64,000 nt of DNA from Sporosarcina highlanderae (GTDB lineage Bacteria > Bacillota > Bacilli > Bacillales_A > Planococcaceae): assembly GCF_030433715.1 (NCBI RefSeq), contig NZ_JAROCC010000004.1:62001-126000 (forward strand). Direction: 5' to 3'. The notes beneath the pieces were generated by a model. It was not told the origin of the DNA, made no database searches, and was given only the letters and a program-made list of their open reading frames with translations. A program made the translations under genes and the position numbers. Positions 1 to 10,956 of the stretch are shown here, one piece after another (the first letter of the stretch is position 1; every line of letters starts with the position of its first letter).

Positions 1-1664
1 ACAACCTGTTCGACCACTTCAAGGATTTGATCCCCAAATGCCTTGATAAATGAACGATCCCCTGTTTTTCGGGTGATGTCATCTGTCCAGTCGCCATTTT
101 TTATCATATGAGCCATTTCAATAATTGTAGACCCTGCACTTTGACGGTAGATTTCAGTTAATTCCACTACAGGAATCTTTCCGGAATTAAGCATATCCTT
201 TAATACTTGACCTGGCCCAACAGGGGGTAGCTGGTCCTGATCGCCAACGAAGAGGATTTGGATATCACTTTGTAATGCCTTTAGTAGTTGGTGAGCCAAC
301 CATGTATCAACCATCGACATTTCATCGACAATAATGAGTCGCCCTTCCACTTCTTTACCGACCGCATCATCTTTCTCTTGTCCAGTGAAACCAAGAAGTC
401 TATGGATTGTCATTGCAGGAAGACCCGTCGATTCAGACATCCTTTTAGCTGCACGGCCAGTTGGGGCTGCTAAAACAATTGGAAAACTTTCCTCTTTTTG
501 CGCATAGATTTTCGAATCTAATGAAAGCCCATGCAATTCGGCATATACTTCCACCAATCCACGGATTACAGTTGTTTTACCTGTACCCGGACCTCCAGTC
601 AAAATCATTGCAGGCGAATGGATTGCTTCCTGGATAGCTGCAACTTGCGTCTCTGCATAACTGACACCTAACCGTTCTTCGGCTTCACCAATTGCTTTGC
701 GGATTTCAGAAACTGGAAACTTGTCGGCATGGTCATTTTCCATGATTCTTTCCAACTTCGATGCTATTCCTATTTCCGAGAAATAGAGCGAGGGAATATA
801 AAGTCTTTTACCTTCACCGCATAACTTTCCTTCCTCCACCAATTCAATGACCATTTGTGAAATTTTCTCGAACGTCACTTCTTCCCTTTGACTACTTTCA
901 AGAAGTCGCTTCACTTCCGGCAAAATCATTTCCGCCTCCAAAAATACATGGCCAGCTGACTGGACTCCTTGGTTAATCGTGTGGAGAATCGCGGCTTTCA
1001 CTCGCGAAGGATGGCTACCCGTAAGCCCCAAATGTTTTCCCAATTCGTCCGCACGTTGAAAACCGATCCCTTCAACGTCCTCAATCAACCGAAAAGGGTT
1101 CTCTCTTAATAATTCTATCGCTTCCTCACGATAGGTTTGATAGATCCGCATGGATAGCTGGGGCCCAAAACCCCAATCATTCAATTGAACCATCGATCGC
1201 TCCAACCCAAGGTTTTCCTGCAACACTGTTCTTAAAGTTTCTTTCCTATCATCTGAGAGCTTCGGAATCCGATCAAGAACAGAAGGATTTTCAAGGATTT
1301 GTTTGATAGCATCCATCCCTAAAGTCTTTACAATCGTATCTGCAGTTTTTCTACCTATACCAGGAAATAAGTCACTCGATAAATAATGGACAATTCCAGT
1401 TTCGGTTTCAGGCATCTCTTTGGAAAAAGTGTGGACGTCGAATTGCTGTCCATATGTCGGATGGTTGACAAGTCGTCCCGTTAATCGATAATCCTCTTCG
1501 TTCGCAAGTGGGGGGAAATTCCCTTTGATGACGATTTCCCTATCCGCATAGCCGCTATTCGTTTTAGTAATTTTCAATTTGACAATTGAAAATAGATTAT
1601 CAGGGTTGTGGAAGATTGTTACTACCGGTCTTCCAACTATGAACATCGCCTCTTCTTTACCCAT
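1..1664 (-). CDS. recD2: RecD2-type ATP-dependent 5'-3' DNA helicase (partial, N-terminal part)
   Basis: SF1B DNA helicase of the RecD-like (YrrC) family, which acts in DNA repair and replication-fork maintenance without RecBC. The window holds the first 554 codons; the C-terminal helicase part lies beyond base 1. The ATG at 1664 is preceded by AAGGTGG at good distance. The N-terminal region carries a helix-hairpin-helix stretch (PGIGRKTADTIVKTLG). The Walker A motif TGGPGTGKTT is near residue 356 and the DEMSMVD Walker B motif near residue 443, typical of RecD2. The next gene upstream is the TPR gene, as in the yrrB-yrrC order of B. subtilis. Identification is firm; only the C-terminus is unseen. 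Confidence 0.95.
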   Translation of the reverse strand, partial: MGKEEAMFIVGRPVVTIFHNPDNLFSIVKLKITKTNSGYADREIVIKGNFPPLANEEDYRLTGRLVNHPTYGQQFDVHTFSKEMPETETGIVHYLSSDLFPGIGRKTADTIVKTLGMDAIKQILENPSVLDRIPKLSDDRKETLRTVLQENLGLERSMVQLNDWGFGPQLSMRIYQTYREEAIELLRENPFRLIEDVEGIGFQRADELGKHLGLTGSHPSRVKAAILHTINQGVQSAGHVFLEAEMILPEVKRLLESSQREEVTFEKISQMVIELVEEGKLCGEGKRLYIPSLYFSEIGIASKLERIMENDHADKFPVSEIRKAIGEAEERLGVSYAETQVAAIQEAIHSPAMILTGGPGTGKTTVIRGLVEVYAELHGLSLDSKIYAQKEESFPIVLAAPTGRAAKRMSESTGLPAMTIHRLLGFTGQEKDDAVGKEVEGRLIIVDEMSMVDTWLAHQLLKALQSDIQILFVGDQDQLPPVGPGQVLKDMLNSGKIPVVELTEIYRQSAGSTIIEMAHMIKNGDWTDDITRKTGDRSFIKAFGDQILEVVEQV

Positions 1665-1693
1665 GACTTCCACACCACCTTAACCGTCAGCTG

Positions 1694-2356
1694 TTATGAT
1701 TGTTCACCCATTTTGATCATGTCATATATATATCGTGCTTGAGTATGTTCAGGTTCAAGCGTAAACGCCTTCTCAAGGTGACGAAGGGCATCCTCTTTCT
1801 GGTTTGTCGATACAGCATATAACACTCCGATATTGTAATGGGCATCAACATTTTCCTCGTCTTGTTCAAGGATGAAGTGAAGTTCTTTTGCAGCTTCCTC
1901 AAACAGTTCCATTTCTGCAAGTAGAATTCCATAAGCCAACCTGATTTCAAGATCATCAGGGGCCAATTCGGCCGCCCTTTGAAAATATGGTAATGCAAGC
2001 TTACTATTATCCGATTGCTTTAAGCTTTTTCCAAGCATGAAAAAAGCGTCTGCTTCATTTAATCCTGTGCGGATTGCTTTTTCATAAACTCGCGCCGCTT
2101 CTTCGTAACGCTCATTTGTGAAATAGAGATTGCCTAATCCATAAAAAGCAGATCCGGCATTTTCATCTAAAGTGATAGCCTTTTGGAAGAACCGCTCCGC
2201 CCTTTCCACATCACCAAGAGAGGCAAATACATTCGCTATGTTAATGTATCCTACGGGGTTGTCCGGTTCTTCTTCAGCTGCCTTCATGAATGCTTCTATT
2301 GCCTTTTCATATGCTCCCTCTTGTAAGGCTTTTATTCCAAGTTCATTGTATTCCAT
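1694..2356 (-). CDS. Tetratricopeptide-repeat protein (YrrB-like)
   Basis: Protein of 220 residues made almost wholly of about six TPR units of 34 residues, starting at residue 1 (NELGIKALQEG, then VGYINIANVFASLG, SAFYGLGNLYF and so on). TPR arrays are protein-protein scaffolds; no enzymatic domain, signal peptide or membrane segment is seen. An in-frame ATG at 2371 overlaps the mnmA stop codon as ATGA, but GAGGA lies 7 bases before the second ATG at 2356, so the shorter form is preferred. It sits between mnmA and recD2 in the tRNA-thiolation operon as in B. subtilis. The partner is unknown. Confidence 0.9.
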   Translation of the reverse strand: MEYNELGIKALQEGAYEKAIEAFMKAAEEEPDNPVGYINIANVFASLGDVERAERFFQKAITLDENAGSAFYGLGNLYFTNERYEEAARVYEKAIRTGLNEADAFFMLGKSLKQSDNSKLALPYFQRAAELAPDDLEIRLAYGILLAEMELFEEAAKELHFILEQDEENVDAHYNIGVLYAVSTNQKEDALRHLEKAFTLEPEHTQARYIYDMIKMGEQS

Positions 2357-2367
2357 TGAATTTCCTC

Positions 2368-3498
<1,131 letters not shown>

Positions 3499-3513
3499 TC
3501 ATCCTTTTTATAT

Positions 3514-4650
3514 TCATTTCACAAGTCTTTTTACGATTTCCGAAGTTTTTTCAGCCGCCTGCCGGATTATTTCTTCATCAAGTCCAAGTCCGAAGCTGAA
3601 TCGGACAGAGTTCCTTAATTTCGAAGTTTCGCTACCGCATATGGCAGATAAGACATGGGAAGGCTCAAGCGATCCCGCTGTACATGCGGATCCGCTCGAA
3701 ACCGCAATTCCTGCCATATCCATATTTACAAGTAGGGATTCTATATCCGTCCCGGGAAAACTAATATTTATAACATGCGGAAGTCTTTCCGCTCCCCCCG
3801 CATTCACTTCGAAGGCAACTTCATTTTGCTCAAAAGTTTCCATAAGGATCTTTTCAAAGCTTGCATATTTGATGCGATTTTTGGCCATCTCTTTTTGGGC
3901 TATTTTCACTGCTTCTGCAAAACCCGCAATTGCTGGCACATTTTCTGTTCCTGCCCTTCTTTTTCTCTCTTGTTCACCGCCGAATAGTAGAGGGTTCGTT
4001 TGAAGTCCTTTTCGTTGGTACAAGAGGCCGACACCTTTAGGGCCGTTCAGCTTATGGGCAGAAGCGCTCAATAAATCAACATTTAGTTCATTTACATCCA
4101 GTTCTACTACACCGAATGCTTGTACAGCGTCTGTATGAAAAACGGCCTGATGCCCCTTCAACAGTTCACCGATTTCCTTGATTGGTTGAATCGTACCAAT
4201 CTCATTATTCCCGTACATGATTGATACAAGGATTGTTTTTTCTGTTAATGCATCCGCAACTTGGGCAACATGTACTTTACCGTTTTCATCCACAGGTAAA
4301 TACGTCACTTGAAATCCGTTTTTCTCTAATTCTTTACAGGAATTTAAAACTGCGTGGTGTTCAATTGCAGTCGTAATGATATGGTTTCCTTTTTCTATCA
4401 ATGAATTTGCAGTACCGAATAGGGCGACGTTGTCTGCTTCAGTACCTCCTGAAGTGAAAATGATTTCAGTCGGTTCCGCATGCAATGCCTCTGCAATCAC
4501 TTTTCTGGAGTCATCTAAAAGTTTACGTGAGTTTCGTCCGAATGAATGGATGCTAGATGGATTTCCAAATACCGTATCCATTGCACGCATATAGGCCGCA
4601 TTAACTTCCGGATGTATTGGAGTTGTGGCGGCATGATCTAAATATATCAT
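3514..4650 (-). CDS. iscS: Cysteine desulfurase (IscS/NifS family, YrvO-like)
   Basis: PLP enzyme that removes sulfur from cysteine as a persulfide, here most likely dedicated to MnmA. The PLP lysine is K200 in SASAHKLNGPKG and the persulfide cysteine C323 in the mobile loop GSACTAGSLEP. The histidine of EHHAV (residues 97-101) stacks on PLP. Length 378 is close to B. subtilis YrvO. It lies between cymR and mnmA, the arrangement that marks the tRNA-thiolation desulfurase rather than SufS or NifZ-type paralogues. The exact sulfur acceptor is inferred from context. Confidence 0.95.
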   Translation of the reverse strand: MIYLDHAATTPIHPEVNAAYMRAMDTVFGNPSSIHSFGRNSRKLLDDSRKVIAEALHAEPTEIIFTSGGTEADNVALFGTANSLIEKGNHIITTAIEHHAVLNSCKELEKNGFQVTYLPVDENGKVHVAQVADALTEKTILVSIMYGNNEIGTIQPIKEIGELLKGHQAVFHTDAVQAFGVVELDVNELNVDLLSASAHKLNGPKGVGLLYQRKGLQTNPLLFGGEQERKRRAGTENVPAIAGFAEAVKIAQKEMAKNRIKYASFEKILMETFEQNEVAFEVNAGGAERLPHVINISFPGTDIESLLVNMDMAGIAVSSGSACTAGSLEPSHVLSAICGSETSKLRNSVRFSFGLGLDEEIIRQAAEKTSEIVKRLVK

Positions 4651-4676
4651 TATCTGAATTTTGCTCCTTCACATGT

Positions 4677-5099
4677 TTATATATAAAACATATATCCATC
4701 CAAATTGGAAGATTCGTCTTCTGATTCAACAAGGTCCTCTATTGTAGTCTTGTCAAGGACATCCCTTATCGCATCGCCGATTCGATTCCAAAGTGCTCGC
4801 TGCGGTACATTTTCTTCTTCAATTCCTTCAACGACCTGAATTGGCCCTTCAAGCAATCTAATTACATCACCAGCGGTAATTTCACTTGGCGGCTTTGAAA
4901 GCTTATACCCTCCGTATGCTCCACGGACACTATTGACAATTCCACTATTTCGCAAAGTAGGTATGAGTTGCTCTAAATATGCTTCAGATAGGTTTTGCTC
5001 CTCAGCTATTTTCCGTAATGGCAACGGACCTTCCCCATACTTTTTTCCAAGCTCTACAACAACCGTTAGGCCATAGCGACCTTTCGTTGAGATTCTCAT
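4677..5099 (-). CDS. cymR: Rrf2-family transcriptional regulator CymR
   Basis: Repressor of cysteine metabolism genes in Bacillales, working with CysK as co-repressor. Winged-helix Rrf2 protein of 140 residues: MRISTKGRYGLT at the start, recognition-helix region LSEAYLEQLIPTLRNSG at residues 37-53, wing VRGAYGGYKL at 58-67. There is no cysteine triad in the middle, so it should not bind an Fe-S cluster as IscR or NsrR do, matching CymR. A TTG at 5108 is in frame, but the ATG at 5099 has AAGGA 11 bases upstream and fits family starts. Divergent from rarA. Confidence 0.92.
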   Translation of the reverse strand: MRISTKGRYGLTVVVELGKKYGEGPLPLRKIAEEQNLSEAYLEQLIPTLRNSGIVNSVRGAYGGYKLSKPPSEITAGDVIRLLEGPIQVVEGIEEENVPQRALWNRIGDAIRDVLDKTTIEDLVESEDESSNLDGYMFYI

Positions 5100-5137
5100 A
5101 GTAACCAACGTCCTTTTCTTTAACTACACTTCAAAAT

Positions 5138-5146
5138 ATTATAGCA
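5138..5146 (-). promoter_or_regulatory. Extended -10 promoter element of cymR
   Basis: On the minus strand this reads TGCTATAAT, a perfect extended -10 sigma-A element, about 40 bases before the cymR start. No good -35 is seen, which is usual for extended -10 promoters. Confidence 0.55.
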
Positions 5147-5171
5147 TAACTGTCCCTTTCGCTTCCTCCAA

Positions 5172-5200
5172 ATGACTTATCCACTTTCATTGTGTATAAT
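5172..5200 (+). promoter_or_regulatory. Sigma-A promoter of rarA
   Basis: ATGACT (-35, four of six consensus bases) and a perfect TATAAT (-10, 5195-5200) are 17 bases apart, about 30 bases before the proposed TTG start of rarA. Confidence 0.6.
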
Positions 5201-5230
5201 GGAGGAACAGATGTACGGGGAGGGATTATT

Positions 5231-6514
5231 TTGCACAATGAACCATTGGCATTCCGAATGCGGCCTAAAACTATTGATGAGATTGCCGGACAGCAGGAAA
5301 CAATCGGAAAAGATACAGCACTTTACCGAATGATAACAAAAGGCCATGTCCCTTCCATGCTGCTATACGGCGAACCAGGAATCGGGAAAACATCATTGGC
5401 ATTTGCCATTGCAGGAACGACCCAGTTGCCATTCATCTCCTTGAATGCCACCGTTTCAGGAAAAAAAGAGGTCGAGGATGTAGTTGCTGAAGCCCGGATC
5501 ACAGGAAAAGTCATTCTTTTTCTTGATGAAATCCATCGGTTCAATAAACTGCAACAGGATACATTGCTTCCTCATGTTGAAAAAGGCTCAATTGTGCTTA
5601 TCGGGGCAACAACTGAAAACCCCTTCCATAGCGTAAATCCCGCTATTCGATCACGTTGCGGGGAAATCCTGCAGTTAAAACGGCTGGAGTCAGAAGATAT
5701 TGTAAGCCTTATAGAACGCGCACTGAACGATAATGACCGTGGACTCGGGAAGACACCTATTGAAATAACCGCCGAGCAAATCCAGAAAATTTCTGAAAGC
5801 GTGAACGGAGATGCCCGAAAAGCACTCACTTTGTTAGAGTCGATCGTTTCGGCAAGTGACGAAGAAGACGGAAAAATAATAATTGAGGATTGGTTGATCG
5901 ATAATTTGATTGGCCGTATCGGACTCGTCGGTGATAAAAAAGGATCTCATCATTATAATCTTTTATCCGCTTTACAAAAATCGGTCCGTGGAAGTGATGT
6001 AAATGCCGCAATCTTCTATCTGGCAAACTTACTGGAAACCGGGGATTTGATCGCCGTGTCAAGGCGGTTACTTGTAATGGCGTATGAAGATATCGGTTTA
6101 GCCGCCCCTGAAGTAGGACCGCATGTTCTTGCTGCAACGGAGGCTGCTGTACGGTTAGGGATGCCTGAAGCACGTATCCCATTGGCGAACGCAGTTATCG
6201 AGATGTGTCTTGCCTCAAAATCAAATTCAGCTTATAAAGCGGTCGATGCAGCAGTCAGGGCGATAAATGACGGAAAAACTGGCGACATCCCCCTACACCT
6301 TCGGGATACGCATTATGCAGGTGCAGCCGACTTAGGCCATGAAGGCTATCTTTACCCACACGATAACCCAATCGGTTCCTTCGGTGGCTGGGTTGACCAG
6401 CAGTACTTACCCGACAAACTAAAAGACACCGAATTTTACACTCCGGTAATTGCAGGCGAAGAAAGAAAATTAGCCGGCATTTATGAACGGTTAAAAGAAT
6501 TTAGGAAGAAATAA
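5231..6514 (+). CDS. rarA: Replication-associated recombination protein RarA (MgsA/YrvN, AAA+ ATPase)
   Basis: Clamp-loader-like AAA+ ATPase that acts at stalled replication forks. Walker A GEPGIGKT is at residues 47-54, Walker B ILFLDEIHRF around 95-104, and sensor/arginine-finger text IRSRCGE follows. The C-terminal MgsA domain contains the family signatures EDIGLA and RDTHYAGA. The start is set at TTG 5231, preceded by GGGGAGGG at 7 bases, giving 427 residues, close to the usual ~422. An in-frame ATG at 5192 would place the promoter -10 inside the gene. Convergent with tcdA. Confidence 0.95.
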   Translation: MHNEPLAFRMRPKTIDEIAGQQETIGKDTALYRMITKGHVPSMLLYGEPGIGKTSLAFAIAGTTQLPFISLNATVSGKKEVEDVVAEARITGKVILFLDEIHRFNKLQQDTLLPHVEKGSIVLIGATTENPFHSVNPAIRSRCGEILQLKRLESEDIVSLIERALNDNDRGLGKTPIEITAEQIQKISESVNGDARKALTLLESIVSASDEEDGKIIIEDWLIDNLIGRIGLVGDKKGSHHYNLLSALQKSVRGSDVNAAIFYLANLLETGDLIAVSRRLLVMAYEDIGLAAPEVGPHVLAATEAAVRLGMPEARIPLANAVIEMCLASKSNSAYKAVDAAVRAINDGKTGDIPLHLRDTHYAGAADLGHEGYLYPHDNPIGSFGGWVDQQYLPDKLKDTEFYTPVIAGEERKLAGIYERLKEFRKK

Positions 6515-6554
6515 TAATTATATATGTGATAATGATGTGAATGGGTGGCTCCAG

Positions 6555-6681
6555 TTGCTTGTAGTGGAAGGCGGCGACTCCAGCGGGAATAGCATGAGCT
6601 GAAGACCCCGCAACGTAGCGAAGCGAAGTGAGGAGGCTGAAGCCATGCCCGCGGAAAGCGTCCGCCTGGAACGAAAAGCAA
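6555..6681. repeat. 127-bp imperfect palindromic repeat of the Bacillaceae/Planococcaceae dispersed type
   Basis: Non-coding element bounded by TTGCTT (6555-6560) and its complement AAGCAA (6676-6681). Inner arms pair too: GGCGG with CCGCC and GCGGG with CCCGC, so the whole element can fold into one long hairpin. It contains GAGCTGAAGACCCCGC and GGAGGCTGAAGCCATGCC, text I recognise from memory as a highly repeated intergenic element in many Bacillaceae genomes. Function unknown. It lies between the convergent ends of rarA and tcdA, GC-richer than its surroundings. Confidence 0.7.
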
Positions 6682-6691
6682 CGGTTTATGC

Positions 6692-6726
6692 AAAAAAAGG
6701 CTGTCCAGAATTAACTTCCGGACAGC
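6692..6726 (-). terminator. Rho-independent terminator of tcdA
   Basis: Minus strand: stem GCTGTCC / GGACAGC (6700-6706 and 6720-6726) followed by a run of seven T. It starts 9 bases after the tcdA stop codon. Confidence 0.85.
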
Positions 6727-6734
6727 TCTTCTCA

Positions 6735-7502
6735 TTACTTTTTATCCTTCACTCGTTCAATCGGTATATCTTTGACAATGTCATTCAATACCCAACTTGC
6801 ACACACAAGCCCTGCCACTGAAGGAACATATGAATTTGAAGCAGGCGGCATCTTCGCTTTTCGAATCTTTGCATCCGGCTTCCCGACTGTTTCTACGATA
6901 TCTTCGCGTATAACAATCGGACTCTCATCTGAAAACACCACAGGAACACCTTTCTTAATACCTTCCTTTTTCAATCGAAGTCTAATCACTTTCGCAATCG
7001 GATCAGTATGCGTCTTCGAAATATCCGCTATCCGAAAGCGAGTCGGATCCAGTTTATTTGCAGCACCCATACTTGAAATGATTTTAATTCCCCGGGAAAC
7101 ACATTCCTTAATAAGATGAATCTTATAACTAATCGTATCTGATGCATCGATAACATAATCAGGGTTGTAACTGAAAAACTCTTCATATGTCTCTTCCGTA
7201 TAGAACATATGAAGACCGATCACTTCGCAATCTTTATTGACATCGGCAATCCGCTCTTGCATCACTTCAACCTTTGAACGACCGATTGTTGAAAGGGTTG
7301 CTACAAGCTGACGATTAACATTTGTAATATCAACTGTATCTTTATCAATTAGTATTATTCTTCCAACACCGCTCCGTGCACACGCCTCGGCAGCAAACGA
7401 ACCGACTCCGCCCACTCCAAGTATAGCTACTGTAGTGTTGCGCATCCGTTCAACGCCTTCTTTTCCAATTGCCAATTCATTACGGGAAAATTGATGTAAC
7501 AC
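6735..7502 (-). CDS. tcdA: tRNA threonylcarbamoyladenosine dehydratase TcdA (YrvM/CsdL)
   Basis: E1-like enzyme that activates and cyclises t6A37 in tRNA to ct6A using ATP. The Rossmann nucleotide loop GVGGVGS is at residues 29-35; the conserved NVNRQ at 61-65 and DASDT near 130 mark the ThiF/MoeB/TcdA fold. Length 255 matches TcdA, shorter than MoeB-rhodanese fusions, and the CxxC zinc pairs of MoeB are absent. It lies downstream of aspS and 6S RNA, as yrvM does in B. subtilis. Confidence 0.92.
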   Translation of the reverse strand: MLHQFSRNELAIGKEGVERMRNTTVAILGVGGVGSFAAEACARSGVGRIILIDKDTVDITNVNRQLVATLSTIGRSKVEVMQERIADVNKDCEVIGLHMFYTEETYEEFFSYNPDYVIDASDTISYKIHLIKECVSRGIKIISSMGAANKLDPTRFRIADISKTHTDPIAKVIRLRLKKEGIKKGVPVVFSDESPIVIREDIVETVGKPDAKIRKAKMPPASNSYVPSVAGLVCASWVLNDIVKDIPIERVKDKK

Positions 7503-7533
7503 TAAAATTCCGCCCTTCTTATATCAATCAAAA

Positions 7534-7560
7534 ACCCCTCCGCATGTCCGCAAGAGGGGT
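7534..7560 (-). terminator. Rho-independent terminator after 6S RNA / aspS
   Basis: Minus strand: ACCCCTC / GAGGGGT stem around a GC-rich loop, followed by TTTTTG. It lies just downstream of the predicted 6S RNA and upstream of tcdA. Confidence 0.8.
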
Positions 7561-7587
7561 ATAGTGAGTTAAGAGTAATCTTTAAAA

Positions 7588-7784
7588 ATCAGTAACGAAT
7601 CCCAAATATGCCGTCTTTGAAGTATCGTTTTGAACCCGCACTCTGCAGGTGGGTGCCATATCCATCATTTCTGAAGTCCCTTAAAGTAACGGGCATTTCA
7701 TCCAAAACGGAATACGAGCTCCCTACGATAATTATGTTCGGTCAAAACTGATTAGCAAAAAACGAACACTTCAGGATTCGTATT
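7588..7784 (-). ncRNA. ssrS: 6S RNA (SsrS/BsrA-type)
   Basis: Small RNA that binds sigma-A RNA polymerase by mimicking an open promoter. Evidence: intergenic position between aspS and tcdA (the site of bsrA in B. subtilis as I recall it), a closing stem CGAATCC (near 7773-7779) with GGGATTCG (7596-7603), and the conserved arms GCACCCACCTG and GCGGGTTCAAAAC that recur in 6S RNAs including the E. coli one. It has its own promoter just upstream and a terminator downstream. Ends are approximate; expected length about 195 nt. No protein-coding frame fits the region. Confidence 0.85.
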
Positions 7785-7790
7785 AATAGT

Positions 7791-7819
7791 ATCCTATCAC
7801 AATCCGGGATTGGATTCAA
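7791..7819 (-). promoter_or_regulatory. Sigma-A promoter of 6S RNA
   Basis: Minus strand TTGAAT (7814-7819), 17-base spacer, TAGGAT (7791-7796). The predicted transcription start near 7784 coincides with the start of the 6S closing stem. Confidence 0.65.
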
Positions 7820-7871
7820 CGATTTTACACCGGTAGTTTTTGTTTATTTCGAATAGTTACTTTCATCCGCC

Positions 7872-9629
7872 TTATTTGGACTGGATAGAAATACCTAATT
7901 CTGTTAGTTGCGATGGATCTACTTCGCTTGGTGCCTCAGTGAGCAGGTCACTTGCGCTTGCAGTTTTCGGGAATGCGATCGTATCCCGTAAATTTGTCGA
8001 TCCGGATAATAACATGACAATTCGATCTAAGCCGAAAGCGATTCCGCCATGTGGAGGTGTTCCATAATCAAATGCGTCAAGCAAGAAACCGAATTGTTCA
8101 CGCGCTTCTTCTTCCGTGAATCCAAGAGCTTTGAACATTTTCTCCTGTACTTCACGCTTGTAAATCCGCAATGATCCTCCACCAAGCTCATATCCGTTCA
8201 GAACAAGGTCATATGCTTGAGCTTTTACAGAGCTTGGATCCGACTCAAGGCCATCCACATCTGCTGGCATAGTGAATGGATGGTGAGCTGCGTAATAACG
8301 GCCCTCTTCCTCGTCATATTCGAACAACGGCCAATCCGTTACCCATAGGAAATCGAATTTCGATTCATCTATCAAATTCAAGTCCTTTCCAAGTTTCAAA
8401 CGCAATGCACCGAGTGCATCTGCAACAACCGATTTCTTGTCTGCTACAAATAGGAGCAAGTCGCCTTCTTGCGCATCAAGCAGCTTCGATAACGCTTCTG
8501 CTGATTCACCTTCAAAGAACTTCGCAATCGGACCTTTTAATCCTTCTGCATCTACTTTTAACCAAGCAAGACCTTTCGCTCCGTAACGTGCCGCGAATTC
8601 GCCAAGTGCATCTATATCTTTACGTGAATAATTATCAGCAGACCCCTTCACATTGATGGCTTTCACTTGCCCACCAGATTCAACCGCACCGGCAAACACT
8701 TTAAACGAAGAATCCTTCACAACTTCTGATACATCTTGCAACTCCATCGCGAAACGTGTATCCGGTTTATCCGATCCGAATCTATTCATTGCATCATCGT
8801 AAGGCAAGCGCTTGAAAGGAGTTTCAATATCGATCCCTTTTACATCCTTCATGACTTGTTTCATAAGTCTTTCATTCAATTCAATGATATCCTCAATCGT
8901 CATGAAACTCATTTCCATATCAATTTGCGTAAATTCAGGTTGACGGTCGGCACGCAGATCCTCATCCCGGAAGCATCGTGCAATTTGATAATACCTATCG
9001 AACCCAGATACCATCAACATCTGTTTGAACAGCTGAGGTGATTGGGGCAATGCATAGAAGTGGCCATCATGCACACGACTTGGCACAAGATAATCCCTTG
9101 CCCCTTCTGGCGTAGACTTTGTCAATATAGGAGTTTCCACTTCAAGGAACCCTTCCCCGTCAAGGAAATTACGTACTGTTTTTGTAATATCAGACCTCAT
9201 TTTGAACACTTTTGCAAGTTGTGGTCTACGTAAATCTAAGTAACGGTATTTCAACCGGATTTCTTCATTGACATCTGTCTCGTCTTCAATAATGAAGGGC
9301 GGAGTTTTAGCTTCATTGATGATTTGGATTTTTTCCACATGCACTTCAATGGAGCCTGTTTGGATTTTGTCGTTTTTTTGTTTCTCTTCCCGTTCGACAA
9401 CCTTGCCATATACTTCTATTACAAATTCACTTCGAATAGACTCGGCGATTTCAAGGGCAGCACTAGAGAAATCCGGGTTGAATACAGTTTGAACAATCCC
9501 CGAACGGTCTCTTAGATCGATAAAAATGAGGCCGCCAAGATCCCTTCTTTTTTGTACCCAACCTTGCAATGTAACAGTTTGCCCGATTACCTTCTCTGTC
9601 AATTCTCCGCAATAATGTGTCCGTTGCAT
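7872..9629 (-). CDS. aspS: Aspartyl-tRNA synthetase
   Basis: Class IIb synthetase charging tRNA-Asp. N-terminal OB-fold anticodon domain (residues 1-105), catalytic core with motif 2 [17 protein letters not shown] at about 219-235, inserted GAD domain (about 290-400), and motif 3 [16 protein letters not shown] near the end. Length 585 is that of the bacterial type. It follows hisS by 17 bp and shares its T-box leader, the usual hisS-aspS operon of Bacillales. Confidence 0.98.
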   Translation of the reverse strand: MQRTHYCGELTEKVIGQTVTLQGWVQKRRDLGGLIFIDLRDRSGIVQTVFNPDFSSAALEIAESIRSEFVIEVYGKVVEREEKQKNDKIQTGSIEVHVEKIQIINEAKTPPFIIEDETDVNEEIRLKYRYLDLRRPQLAKVFKMRSDITKTVRNFLDGEGFLEVETPILTKSTPEGARDYLVPSRVHDGHFYALPQSPQLFKQMLMVSGFDRYYQIARCFRDEDLRADRQPEFTQIDMEMSFMTIEDIIELNERLMKQVMKDVKGIDIETPFKRLPYDDAMNRFGSDKPDTRFAMELQDVSEVVKDSSFKVFAGAVESGGQVKAINVKGSADNYSRKDIDALGEFAARYGAKGLAWLKVDAEGLKGPIAKFFEGESAEALSKLLDAQEGDLLLFVADKKSVVADALGALRLKLGKDLNLIDESKFDFLWVTDWPLFEYDEEEGRYYAAHHPFTMPADVDGLESDPSSVKAQAYDLVLNGYELGGGSLRIYKREVQEKMFKALGFTEEEAREQFGFLLDAFDYGTPPHGGIAFGLDRIVMLLSGSTNLRDTIAFPKTASASDLLTEAPSEVDPSQLTELGISIQSK

Positions 9630-9646
9630 AAAATCATCAACCTTCC

Positions 9647-10918
9647 TTATTTCAACTGTTCTTTTATTGTTTCAATAATATTTTCATCGGATACTTGTTC
9701 CTGTGAACCATCGCCCATATTTTTAAGTTGGACAACATTTCCATTCACTTCATCTTCACCAATTACAATTACCAATTTCGCATTGAAGCGGTCGGCCGAT
9801 TTCATCTGCGCCTTCATTTTGCGGTCCATATAATCCATATCCGCACGGATGCCTGCGCTTCTAAATTCATTCAATAATTTAAATCCTTTTCGGTGGGCGG
9901 GAGTATCTAAGGTTACGATATAAACATCAAGCTCCGATTCTTGCTTAAATGACTTTCCTTCCGCATCCATTGCTAATAAAAGACGCTCTATGCTCATGCC
10001 AAAGCCTATCCCAGGAGCTGCCGGACCACCAAGCTCTTCCGCCAACCCATTGTATCTGCCCCCACCGCAAAGTGTTGTAATGGCACCGAAACCATCTGAA
10101 GTACTCATGATCTCAAAAGCAGTGTGATTATAATAATCGAGTCCGCGCACTAAATTCGGATCGAGTTCGTATCCAATTCCGACATCATCCAAATAACTCT
10201 TTACTTGGTCGAAATACGTTTTAGACTCCTCATTCAAATAATCCGTCAATGATGGGGCAGTCGCCATTAAAGGATTCTTGTGGTCGACCTTACAATCAAG
10301 GATGCGAAGCGGATTTTTCTCTAAACGGGACTGGCAATCCTTACAGAACTCTCCGATGCTTGGAGTGAAATGTGCAACGAGCGCATTTTTGTGTGCATTT
10401 CTCGATTCAATATCTCCCAATGAATTGAGGACTAACTTAATATCCTTCAAACCGGCACGCTTATACACTTCCATTGCAAGCGAGATAACCTCTACGTCAA
10501 TAGCAGGATCCGCACTTCCGATTGCTTCAACTCCAAACTGGACAAATTGACGGTAACGTCCAGCCTGTTGGCGTTCGTATCGGAACATTGGGCCTTGATA
10601 GTATAGCTTGACGGGTTGATCTGGATAGCCGAACATTTTATTCTCGACAAATGAACGAACGACCGGAGCCGTTCCTTCGGGCCTTAGCGTCATGGAACGA
10701 TTTCCACGATCGGTAAATGTATACATTTCTTTCGTTACAATATCGGTAGTATCCCCAACTGTACGTAGAAACACTTCGGTTTGTTCAAAAATCGGTGTGC
10801 GGATCTCCTTGTAGCGATACATGTCGCATACTTCACGGATAATCGATTCGACTTGTTGCCATTTCCACGATTCGGATGGCAGAATGTCTTGCGTCCCTCT
10901 TGGCACTTTAAAATTCAT
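9647..10918 (-). CDS. hisS: Histidyl-tRNA synthetase
   Basis: Class IIa synthetase charging tRNA-His. The ATG at 10918 ([12 protein letters not shown], family-typical) is preceded by GGGAGGGG at 7 bases; upstream in-frame codons to 10972 fall in the leader and are not used. Motif 2 appears as [19 protein letters not shown], histidine-binding signatures as [11 protein letters not shown] and GGGRYNGL, and a C-terminal anticodon domain follows. 423 residues. Expression should be set by the T-box upstream. Confidence 0.97.
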   Translation of the reverse strand: MNFKVPRGTQDILPSESWKWQQVESIIREVCDMYRYKEIRTPIFEQTEVFLRTVGDTTDIVTKEMYTFTDRGNRSMTLRPEGTAPVVRSFVENKMFGYPDQPVKLYYQGPMFRYERQQAGRYRQFVQFGVEAIGSADPAIDVEVISLAMEVYKRAGLKDIKLVLNSLGDIESRNAHKNALVAHFTPSIGEFCKDCQSRLEKNPLRILDCKVDHKNPLMATAPSLTDYLNEESKTYFDQVKSYLDDVGIGYELDPNLVRGLDYYNHTAFEIMSTSDGFGAITTLCGGGRYNGLAEELGGPAAPGIGFGMSIERLLLAMDAEGKSFKQESELDVYIVTLDTPAHRKGFKLLNEFRSAGIRADMDYMDRKMKAQMKSADRFNAKLVIVIGEDEVNGNVVQLKNMGDGSQEQVSDENIIETIKEQLK

Positions 10919-10956
10919 TTGACTACCCCTCCCATGATAATTATTGTTCCGAAAAC

